Assembly: GCA_002839805.1 (NCBI GenBank)
Contig: PGYT01000048.1
Location: 1-46,176, forward strand
Reading direction: 5' to 3'
Origin: Ignavibacteriae bacterium HGW-Ignavibacteriae-2
GTDB lineage: Bacteria > Bacteroidota > Ignavibacteria > Ignavibacteriales > Melioribacteraceae
Length of the DNA stretch: 46,176 bases
The notes under the pieces are model-generated. The model had not been told where the DNA came from, searched no databases, and saw nothing but the letters and a program-made list of their open reading frames with translations. A program made the translations under genes and the position numbers. Positions 6,714 through 14,615 of this stretch are shown here, one piece after another. Positions within the stretch are counted from its first letter, which is position 1; every line of letters starts with the position of its first letter.

Positions 6714-9602
6714 TTAGAATTTTACAATTACGCCGAATCTAAAATGTCTTGGTTCATTGCTTAACAAATACAACTCCTGACTAGTAACAAACGGGTAATA
6801 TTCCTTATAGGTTAAAATTTCTTCTCTGTCTGTTTCCCATCTGGGGGTTGTTCTTTGGTCGTTAAAGGTTCTTGAATAATGGAATACTTTAGCATTTAAT
6901 AAATTGAAAGCTTCGCCATAAAGAGTAAGATCAGCGTTATCTATTTTTATTCTTTTTTCCACCCTAAGTCTCATATCTTGTTCAATGGGTGTACGTTTAT
7001 TGTATTTTAATCCCTGCCCACTTATGTCGTAGGTATATGGTCTGCCGCTGTAAATTTTGTAAGTTAAACTTATACTTATATTGCTCAATGGGAACATTTC
7101 GCCGATGGCAAATCCAAATTTGTTAGAAGTTAAATACCTTACATTCGCCACAGCTTTATGCGATCGGTCATAATCCAGATAAACATCTTCAGGATCAGGT
7201 ATCTCAATAGATTCCTGACCTTCGGCAGGTTTCTCGAAAAATGTTACAGGAGCATCAAGCGCATTACTGCTTTTACCTGTAGCAGACTCATAATTATACC
7301 TTACAGAACCCCTCAGTGAACCTTCATTTTTTTCTATACTTACATGAAATCCTTTTATATCTGCATAATCTCTATTCATATAAGTTCTGTAAACAGATTG
7401 CTGCTCATCGTAATAATAAGCTGATTCAATAAGATTTGTAACATCTTTATAGTAAGCGCTTACATCCAGTTTTAGTCCATAAGGGAAAGCGTTTACTAAG
7501 CCTATGTCGTAGGATTTTGTATTTTCAGGTTTAAGTTCGGGGTTTCCTAACACTTCAATTTCGTTAGATTTTGTTACCTGACTGTAGAAAATCTGGTTGA
7601 AGCCGGGTCGCTGTGTGAAAGTCCCGTAATTCAAATGAAATACAGAAGACTCGGAAAGAGGAAAAGATAAACCGATTCTTGGCTGTAAACGTGCATATAA
7701 TTTGGTATCTGTTTTGTCTGCTTTGTCCCTATCGTAGTATAAACCTCTCTCAAGATATGGCAGAGATTCATCGTAATCAGGATTACGCAAAGGGGAATAC
7801 TGATCAGAATAATAGGAGGAATTAAAATTATAAAAATCGTATCTGAGTCCAATGTTAGCAATAAATCCGCCTAATTCCAGTTTATCCTGCAAGTACAATG
7901 CCCCTTCGTAGGGATAAGCGTTAAAATTAATATCCCGATAAGAGCCAGAATTTGAAACGTTTAATTCCTGATCAACATGCACATCGTAATAGGAAATCTG
8001 CAGACCGCCTTTAACTAGATTGTTTTTATTTATCTGTGAGGTTAAACTTCCGTGTAAATCGTAAGTATAAGTTTGTTCGAACCCTCTGTCGTCGGACATT
8101 CTGCCGACACGCTGATTTGATGGGGTTGTATAATCCACCCAATTGGTTAATGATGAATAATCTTCCGTGTACTGAGTGTCAGTAATAACTTCAACTCTGT
8201 CCTCAGAGTATACATCCAGCAAATTCAGCTTTACATCAATAAAAGTGGATTTACTCAATATATGATTCCAGCTTAGCCCATATTGAAGCGATCTTTGAAC
8301 ATTTTTCGCGATGCTCAAAGTCCTATCAAACATCCAATAAAGCCAGTTGCTGTTTATTATATTATTAAACTGATAGTCGTAAACAAATCGTATTTGAAAT
8401 TTATTTTCCGGATTTGGCTGGTAACTTAAGTTACTCATTAACTGTCGCTCGACGTCATTATACGGAGTCGGAACAATTGGTGTAGAAACAGATTGTCTGC
8501 CTGCTGTAAATATCTTGACTCCGGTTGTTAGTGGACCGCCAATTGTAAAATCAGCGCGATAATCAACATTATTATCATATTCAAGACCTATATCCCGCAA
8601 CGCCGAAAGCCATTGGATTCTGCCGAGCTGAGCAATGTGCAAACTATCCCGTAAAGTAAGCGGGTTAGGCGGCCAGGTGATTCTTTCAGGTAAATAAACA
8701 CCGCCGAAGCCATACCCTGCGTCAAAAAGAGGTCTGCCAGGATTTGTTGGATTATCCTGAAGCCATGCTTCAACATTTTTTAGATTATCGTAATAATCAA
8801 GATTGGAAGTTGAATACGGACTTCCAGCCCATGACTTATAATAAGGAGGAAGTCCTGCAATCTCCAAACGAGTTTCCCATTCACTACCCCCTTCGCGAGC
8901 AACCATATTTACAACGCCCGATTGAGCGTTTCCATACTCAGCGCTAAATCCACTCGTATAAACTTCCACCTGTTCAAGTGCTGTAACAATTGGACTGAAG
9001 GCTCTTTGATTATTCAGAGGATTTACAATAGAACCGCCGCCCATCAGATAAAGAGATTCGCCGACACGTCCTCCGCGGAAATGGTCGTCAACAACATCCG
9101 CCTGCAGATCCAATATATCGGAAATATCTGCAACACCCGCGATGCTTTGAACCTCATTTATATTATAAACTTGTTTAGTAGCAGTAACATCAGCTTCTAC
9201 TGTTTTGGGGGAAAACGCAGTTACAGTTATCTCATCGGTTAAAAACTCCTCGCTTTCCAACTTGAAATTGACCGTTGTAGTTTTGTCAACATCCACACGA
9301 ACTTTTATTACTGCATTAGTTTGATAACCAACAAATGAGGCTTTAACACTATATTCCCCCGGTGGAATGTTGAGCATATAATACTCACCTTCTATATCAG
9401 CGGCGGCACCGAATATTGATTCCATTTTTTGCTCTTCGCCGTTTACCCACCGGGCAAAAACAACAATATTCGCTCCTATCAACGGCTCACCTGTTTTTGT
9501 ATCGGTTATTTTGCCGGCAATTTTTCCTGTTTCCCCTGCAAAAATTAGAGTAGAACAGAACAGAAATATTATTGCAAGTTGTATTTTTTTAAGTCTCCAC
9601 AT
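6714..9602 (-). CDS. TonB-dependent receptor with carboxypeptidase-regulatory-like domain
   Basis: This 962-residue outer-membrane receptor has a signal peptide ending IFAGETG. A CarboxypepD_reg-like domain covers about 24-120 (GKIAGKITDTKTGEPLIGAN ... GEYSVKASFVGYQT). A plug follows at about 125-245 with the FRGGRVGESLYLMGG and SGFSAEYGNAQSGVVNMV motifs, and then a 22-strand-type barrel ends in FRFGVIVKF. The SusC-like layout suggests energised import of oligosaccharides across the outer membrane. The start has a perfect GGAGG six bases upstream. It is the first gene of a run of short-spaced genes reaching the left edge, and a TTGACA/TATATT promoter sits about 200 bases upstream. No SusD gene follows. 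The substrate is inferred to be beta-glucan oligosaccharide from the neighbours only. Confidence 0.9.
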   Translation of the reverse strand: MWRLKKIQLAIIFLFCSTLIFAGETGKIAGKITDTKTGEPLIGANIVVFARWVNGEEQKMESIFGAAADIEGEYYMLNIPPGEYSVKASFVGYQTNAVIKVRVDVDKTTTVNFKLESEEFLTDEITVTAFSPKTVEADVTATKQVYNINEVQSIAGVADISDILDLQADVVDDHFRGGRVGESLYLMGGGSIVNPLNNQRAFSPIVTALEQVEVYTSGFSAEYGNAQSGVVNMVAREGGSEWETRLEIAGLPPYYKSWAGSPYSTSNLDYYDNLKNVEAWLQDNPTNPGRPLFDAGYGFGGVYLPERITWPPNPLTLRDSLHIAQLGRIQWLSALRDIGLEYDNNVDYRADFTIGGPLTTGVKIFTAGRQSVSTPIVPTPYNDVERQLMSNLSYQPNPENKFQIRFVYDYQFNNIINSNWLYWMFDRTLSIAKNVQRSLQYGLSWNHILSKSTFIDVKLNLLDVYSEDRVEVITDTQYTEDYSSLTNWVDYTTPSNQRVGRMSDDRGFEQTYTYDLHGSLTSQINKNNLVKGGLQISYYDVHVDQELNVSNSGSYRDINFNAYPYEGALYLQDKLELGGFIANIGLRYDFYNFNSSYYSDQYSPLRNPDYDESLPYLERGLYYDRDKADKTDTKLYARLQPRIGLSFPLSESSVFHLNYGTFTQRPGFNQIFYSQVTKSNEIEVLGNPELKPENTKSYDIGLVNAFPYGLKLDVSAYYKDVTNLIESAYYYDEQQSVYRTYMNRDYADIKGFHVSIEKNEGSLRGSVRYNYESATGKSSNALDAPVTFFEKPAEGQESIEIPDPEDVYLDYDRSHKAVANVRYLTSNKFGFAIGEMFPLSNISISLTYKIYSGRPYTYDISGQGLKYNKRTPIEQDMRLRVEKRIKIDNADLTLYGEAFNLLNAKVFHYSRTFNDQRTTPRWETDREEILTYKEYYPFVTSQELYLLSNEPRHFRFGVIVKF

Positions 9603-9782
9603 GGAGAGCCTCCTGAAAATAATATTAACGTATTAGATATTCTTTTATCGTAGAAATGAATTCCGGATGAATTTTAAATTCGTAAGAAATTTGTATTTGA
9701 CTGGTGTAAAAGGGAAAATTTGATATGTTTTTTGTTTTTCTAAACACAATTACCATGCATTAAAAGATTGTTAACTTTAACT

Positions 9783-9798
9783 TGTATGACAACATACA
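9783..9798. promoter_or_regulatory. Inverted repeat at transcription start, possible operator
   Basis: TGTATG-ACAA-CATACA is a perfect six-base inverted repeat with a four-base spacer, lying just downstream of the -10 hexamer of the receptor-operon promoter. Its position would let a bound repressor block initiation. No regulator gene that could bind it is visible in the window. Confidence 0.35.
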
Positions 9799-9809
9799 TA
9801 ATATATGTA
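9795..9809. promoter_or_regulatory. Inverted repeat overlapping the -10 element
   Basis: TACATA-ATA-TATGTA is a perfect six-base inverted repeat with a three-base spacer. It overlaps the -10 hexamer and shares four bases with the neighbouring inverted repeat. In AT-rich DNA such short palindromes can be chance, but two at one promoter is suggestive. Confidence 0.3.
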
Positions 9810-9828
9810 CTGAGTTATTTTCTGTCAA
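9800..9828 (-). promoter_or_regulatory. Sigma-70-like promoter for TonB receptor operon
   Basis: On the minus strand a perfect TTGACA (9828-9823) is followed after 17 bases by TATATT (9805-9800). Transcription would begin near 9793, leaving a leader of about 190 bases before the receptor gene. This is the best hexamer pair in the gap. No GG-N10-GC sigma-54 element is present here, unlike upstream of the GH5 and symporter genes. Confidence 0.5.
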
Positions 9829-10067
9829 GAAAAAAATGTAGAGTTGATAAAAAAATTGTAAAATATTTTTAATTAGTTTTTCTAACCAAAAAATGAATTG
9901 AATTAATTTGTAAGTGATAATAGCGCAGGAAAATTATAAAAGGATTTGAGCACACTCTCGATTATATTAAGTTTTGAGCGGGAAATGAAGCGTTAAAGAA
10001 TTATTAATAGATAAATTCTAAAAGCGATTATTAGTATTTTTAGGAGAATTACAGGTACAATAATAAA

Positions 10068-11927
10068 CTATTTTAAATACATAACTTTCCTTACAAGATT
10101 AACTGAATTGAATTTTATAGAAATAAAATAAATTCCAGAATTCATCCGGTAATTCATCGCAATAGGAAATTCATTGGATCCCTTGTAAATTGTTATTGGC
10201 TCAGCATGTAACTGCTGCCCTAATCCGTTATAAATAACTAGCTTTGTATCAAATGGGCGGCTGTCAGAATAATTGACAATTACCTTGGTCTGATTATTAA
10301 ATGGATTAGGATAAACGTATATTTCATTATCCATCTCTAGTTCAGTTTCTTTAACACTTGTGGGGAAATCCAATCGAAGGGTTAGATTATCAAGATTAAA
10401 TCCCCCTTTTTCGGCAATAATTTTTAAAACATGATCTCCATATTTTAAATTAATTCCGGGACGCGTAATTGTTCCCCAGTTTTGGTAACCACCTGTAGAT
10501 AAAATATTTACCGAACCAGTTAAATCCTGCCCGTCAATTTCAATTCTGAATTTACTTCCCGAATTTGGAGTTGCAGCACGTACTATTAGCGAATATATTC
10601 CTGATGATTTAACAGAAATCATATAATTCAACCATTCACCGTCTTCGATCCATCCGACATTATAACCCCCTTCTCCTGAAGTTTGTATATCAACTCCTTC
10701 TGATTGCCTAAATTGCGTACCTGATTGCAAGCCGTTATTTATTAATGGGTCGCTATCATTATAGGCAATACCTTGTCCGCCTATATCATAATTTTCCGCC
10801 TCAATTAAACCGGGCACCGAGATCGGAACACCAAGATACGGCGCCTGAATACAATGTTCCCCTACTTTTATATTAAGCATTTGAGAAAATCTATAATTAC
10901 CGCTATTATCAGTAGCCTTAGCTTTAATATTATAACAACCTGGATATATGCCTTCCCACAAAATATTGTAAGGTGGCTGCTCTACCACCCCAAGAAGAGC
11001 GTCATCCTGAAAAAATTCCACCTTCAAAATACTGCCATCGGGATCGGAGGCATCTGCAGAAATCTGAATATCGGAAAAGGGTTCTATAATATTGCCGGCT
11101 GCTGGATTAGTTAGTGTTACATTCGGAAACTCGCTTCTGTCCTGATATACACTTACGTAATCCACCTCCATACGCTGCGGAAATGAAGTGGTTGCGTCAG
11201 GGCTGCCGGGCCAGTTTCCTCCAACAGCTAAATTCAATATTATAAAATAATTCTGATGAAATTCCTGAAGTTCCGCAGGTGTTATGTCTATTACATGATA
11301 CTGATTTCCGTCCAAATACCAGCGGATAGAATTTTTTGTCCATTCAATTGCAAACAGATGAAAGTCATCGGCAAATTTGCCTGACGATAAAGACTTGCTT
11401 CCTCCATAAGATGCGTGTGATCCGTTGTTATCCCAGTGCGCTGTTCCATATATTCTGTTATCGTTACCTGTACCACCTATCATTTCCATTATATCAATTT
11501 CACCGCATTTCGGCCAACCAACATTATCGATATTTCCTCCCAGCATCCAAAAAGCAGGCCACATACCTTTGCCGAATGGAAGTTTAATTCTCGCCTCTAT
11601 CCTACCATATTTATAAAACTTTTTATTTTGAGTTATTATTCTTGCCGAAGTATACTGCTTGTTTAAGTAGTTTTCCTTTTTTGCCTGAATGATGAGTTTG
11701 CCATCTTCCAGAAAAACATTGTCCGATCTGTCTGTATAATACTGTAGTTCGTTATTACCGCCGCCATTTCCATTTACTTCGTAAGTCCATGAACTTAGGT
11801 CCAGCTGAGATCCTGAAAAGTTTTCAAACCAAACCAACTCATAATTCTGTCCTTTTAGAAAAGATGGAATTAAAAAAAATCCCGTTAATAAATAACAAAA
11901 TATTTTAAACAATCTATTTTTCACCAT
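10068..11927 (-). CDS. GH16 beta-1,3-glucanase (laminarinase-like) with Ig-like domain, CBM6 and T9SS domain
   Basis: This secreted endo-glucanase of about 619 residues would cut beta-1,3 or mixed-linkage glucan. The GH16 domain contains WTYEVNGNGGGNNELQYYTD and the catalytic box GEIDIME, in which the two glutamates are nucleophile and acid/base. A bacterial Ig-like domain follows (DPDGSILKVEFFQDDALLG), then a CBM6 (LIEAENYDIGGQGIAYND to GGFNLDNLTL), and a T9SS domain (YVYPNPFNNQTKV to KVMYLK). The frame opens at 11966, but the ATG at 11927 gives a proper signal peptide (RLFKIFCYLLTGFFLIPS) and has an AAGG element. It is the last gene of the enzyme block. Its catalytic domain closely resembles that of the lipoprotein at 21014-21865. 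Confidence 0.92.
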   Translation of the reverse strand: MVKNRLFKIFCYLLTGFFLIPSFLKGQNYELVWFENFSGSQLDLSSWTYEVNGNGGGNNELQYYTDRSDNVFLEDGKLIIQAKKENYLNKQYTSARIITQNKKFYKYGRIEARIKLPFGKGMWPAFWMLGGNIDNVGWPKCGEIDIMEMIGGTGNDNRIYGTAHWDNNGSHASYGGSKSLSSGKFADDFHLFAIEWTKNSIRWYLDGNQYHVIDITPAELQEFHQNYFIILNLAVGGNWPGSPDATTSFPQRMEVDYVSVYQDRSEFPNVTLTNPAAGNIIEPFSDIQISADASDPDGSILKVEFFQDDALLGVVEQPPYNILWEGIYPGCYNIKAKATDNSGNYRFSQMLNIKVGEHCIQAPYLGVPISVPGLIEAENYDIGGQGIAYNDSDPLINNGLQSGTQFRQSEGVDIQTSGEGGYNVGWIEDGEWLNYMISVKSSGIYSLIVRAATPNSGSKFRIEIDGQDLTGSVNILSTGGYQNWGTITRPGINLKYGDHVLKIIAEKGGFNLDNLTLRLDFPTSVKETELEMDNEIYVYPNPFNNQTKVIVNYSDSRPFDTKLVIYNGLGQQLHAEPITIYKGSNEFPIAMNYRMNSGIYFISIKFNSVNLVRKVMYLK

Positions 11928-12024
11928 AACCTTGTCTTTATTAAATGCACAAAATTGTTTATTCATAATATTTCTAAAGCAGCTAATATCATTACTATAC
12001 TAAAAATAATTTTGGAATCTCATG

Positions 12025-14502
12025 TTATTTTGCCAAGGTAAATTTTAATTTAAACAAGTCGGAATCATCTGACGAATTTCCTACTAAAACAAAGTAGTCT
12101 CCTTCATCAATACCCCAAACTTTTTTATGGACATCATAATAAAAAATATCCGCTACATCAATAATAAATTTAACCTCTTTAATCTCACCAGGATTTAGAA
12201 CAACCTTTTCGAAACTTTTTAATTCTTTTTCTGGACGTATAACTTTTGGATTATTGTACCCTACATATAGTTGAACCACTTCCGCTCCTACTAAGTTACC
12301 AGTATTTTCAACAGTACAAGAGACCCTTAATTTTCCATCGATAGGACTGATTTTATCATCGTCCAAATTAACTTTATCTATTTTAAAGGAAGTATACGAA
12401 AGACCAAAACCAAAATTATACTGCGTTGTAATTTTATAATGATCGAAATGCCTGTAACCTATAAACAAACCATCGTAGTATAAAATTTCATCATTCTGTT
12501 CGGGATAATATTTATATGCGGAACAGTCCTCCCATCTTTTAGGAATTGTATAAGGCAATTTGCCTGAAGGATTTATATTACCTAGTAAAACATCGGCAAT
12601 TGCTAATCCACCTTCCTGCCCGGGATACCAAGCTTCAACAACCGCGTCAGACATTTCATAAATTTCGGGCATTATAAGCTGCCCTCCATTGTTTAGTACA
12701 AGAACAAAAGGTTTACCAAGTTTTTTAACTGCTTTAATTAAATCAATTTGTTCCTCAGGCAATGAAAGGTTTGTTCTGTCAGAGCCTTCAGACTCGAAAT
12801 GTTCCGATAGCCCAGCGAAAATAATTATAACTTCACTCTCTTTAGCGGCAACAACCGCTTCTTCAAGCAAATTTTCAATAAGCGGAAACCAGCCAAATTG
12901 AACAGCAGCTTCGCCGGCATTTTCGTAGTACTCCAATATTAAGTCGTATTCTTTCCCTTTCTCCAAATTTATTTTGTACCCGCTATATGCTACTGCTCTG
13001 TCCACCCAATCGTCAATAACTTTTTTACCATTAATATATAACCTTACTCCATCATCGCTTAATAAGCCTATTTCGTAGTCTCCCGTTTCATCCGGCACTA
13101 ATTTACCTTTCCATCTAATGGAATACTGATTCTCGCCGAGTTGTTCGGCCGGACCGCCGCCGCCCCAGCGGAAATCTATAATATCATCAACTCTTACAAG
13201 TGCGGGTTCGCCCTCCAGATTTTTATTGTTGTAATAATACCCGGTTAAACCATTTACATCTTTGCCGTCGACCTTTGTAAACAAATTTTTTGAAGGAAGT
13301 ATGGTCAATTCTCCCATCACCCTGCAACCGGCAGCATAATTTATATCAACTTCAGCACCTATCTTTTTTTTGATCGCATCCAATGGGCTGGTTGAAGCTG
13401 CATAATTAACGCGTGAACTTCCGCCGCCGCCTACTCTAGTTGACAGGGCATTGGGACCGAGAATCGCGATGCTTTTAATTTTTTCTGAATTAAGCGGTAG
13501 AAGACTATTCTCATTTTTTAACAATACAATGCTGCCTGCCGCTGCTTCGTATGCAATTCTTTTGTTGGATTCATATGGATTTCTGTTGATGTAATTTCTA
13601 TTACCGAATAAACCGAATCGCATTGAAGTTTTTAGTAATCTGCTCACTTTATCGTTGATAGTATTAATATCAATTTCACCGGAAATTATTTTGTCCGCCA
13701 GAGTTTTATTAAGATATTCACCGGTGGGCATTTCTATATCAACTCCATATTTAGCCGTTTCATTCATCGAATGAACTGCTCCCCAATCTGACACAACAAA
13801 CCCTTCGAATCCCCATTCCTGTCGCAATATTTTGTTCATAAGAAAATCATTTTCACTGCAATAACTTCCGTTCAATTTATTGTAAGCCGACATAACAGTT
13901 GCAACTTTTGCTTTTTGTACTCCTAGTTTAAATGCGGGTAAATATATTTCACGCAAAGTTCGTTCGTCAACTACCGCGTTTATTGTCGTTCTTTTATACT
14001 CTTGATTATTAACGGCGTAGTGCTTAATGCACGCAAGCACATCTTCGCTTTGAACTCCTTCGATATATGCCGAGGCAAGGATTCCGGAGAGTATAGGGTC
14101 TTCTCCATAACTTTCAAAATTACGACCGCCGTGGGGAGTCCGAACAAGGTTAACACAAGGTCCTAACAACATATCACGTCCTTTTGCTCTAACTTCTTGT
14201 GCAATCGTTTTTCCTACTTTATAAATTAAAGCTTTATCCCAACTAGCTCCAAGCGCAATACTTGCGGGAAATGCTGTTGCTGTTTCCCATCTGACGCCCA
14301 ATGGACCATCCGCCATTTTTATCGCTGGGATTCCTAACCTTTCTATCGGTTTGCTATCGAAACCGGTACCGCTTAGCAAATCAATTTTTTCTTCTAATGT
14401 TAACCTGGATAAATAATCGGCAACTTTGTTTTCAATTTCATTTTGTGAATACGTTGATAAAAAAGGGATAAATAAAAATATTAGAAAAATAATTTTTCTC
14501 AT
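12025..14502 (-). CDS. GH3 beta-glucosidase with inserted PA14 domain
   Basis: The 825-residue enzyme has a signal peptide (MRKIIFLIFLFIPFLSTYSQ) and no T9SS domain, so it is probably periplasmic. The GH3 (alpha/beta)8 domain carries DGPLGVRWE, KHYAVNNQE and the nucleophile motif GFVVSDWGAVHSM (Asp239). A PA14 domain (about 405-545, GLTGYYYNNKNLEGEPAL to AAVQFGWFPL) is inserted within the second catalytic domain. This is an arrangement known from some fungal and bacterial GH3 beta-glucosidases, where it shapes the substrate pocket. A fibronectin III-like domain closes the protein. It likely releases glucose from oligosaccharides imported by the TonB receptors. Hydrolysis of other beta-linked sugars cannot be excluded. 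Confidence 0.92.
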   Translation of the reverse strand: MRKIIFLIFLFIPFLSTYSQNEIENKVADYLSRLTLEEKIDLLSGTGFDSKPIERLGIPAIKMADGPLGVRWETATAFPASIALGASWDKALIYKVGKTIAQEVRAKGRDMLLGPCVNLVRTPHGGRNFESYGEDPILSGILASAYIEGVQSEDVLACIKHYAVNNQEYKRTTINAVVDERTLREIYLPAFKLGVQKAKVATVMSAYNKLNGSYCSENDFLMNKILRQEWGFEGFVVSDWGAVHSMNETAKYGVDIEMPTGEYLNKTLADKIISGEIDINTINDKVSRLLKTSMRFGLFGNRNYINRNPYESNKRIAYEAAAGSIVLLKNENSLLPLNSEKIKSIAILGPNALSTRVGGGGSSRVNYAASTSPLDAIKKKIGAEVDINYAAGCRVMGELTILPSKNLFTKVDGKDVNGLTGYYYNNKNLEGEPALVRVDDIIDFRWGGGGPAEQLGENQYSIRWKGKLVPDETGDYEIGLLSDDGVRLYINGKKVIDDWVDRAVAYSGYKINLEKGKEYDLILEYYENAGEAAVQFGWFPLIENLLEEAVVAAKESEVIIIFAGLSEHFESEGSDRTNLSLPEEQIDLIKAVKKLGKPFVLVLNNGGQLIMPEIYEMSDAVVEAWYPGQEGGLAIADVLLGNINPSGKLPYTIPKRWEDCSAYKYYPEQNDEILYYDGLFIGYRHFDHYKITTQYNFGFGLSYTSFKIDKVNLDDDKISPIDGKLRVSCTVENTGNLVGAEVVQLYVGYNNPKVIRPEKELKSFEKVVLNPGEIKEVKFIIDVADIFYYDVHKKVWGIDEGDYFVLVGNSSDDSDLFKLKFTLAK

Positions 14503-14615
14503 TTTGTTTCCCTGTTAATTGTTTAATAATTGAATCAACCTTTATAATGGCGGAATCATTTATAGAAAAGCTGAATTTATTTATCGTATTCTTTTTAATA
14601 AAGCAGTAACACTCT

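Larger units (their letters stand above)
9603..10067. other. 465-bp intergenic region upstream of TonB receptor operon
   Basis: This very AT-rich gap separates the enzyme block from the second receptor cassette. No open reading frame looks real in it. It holds a minus-strand promoter candidate, two overlapping inverted repeats at the promoter, and an approximately 190-base leader ending in a GGAGG ribosome site. Two TATAAT-like hexamers (minus strand, at 9933-9938 and 9961-9966) lack a good -35 element. No GC-rich terminator hairpin for the upstream GH16 gene was found. Confidence 0.6.
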
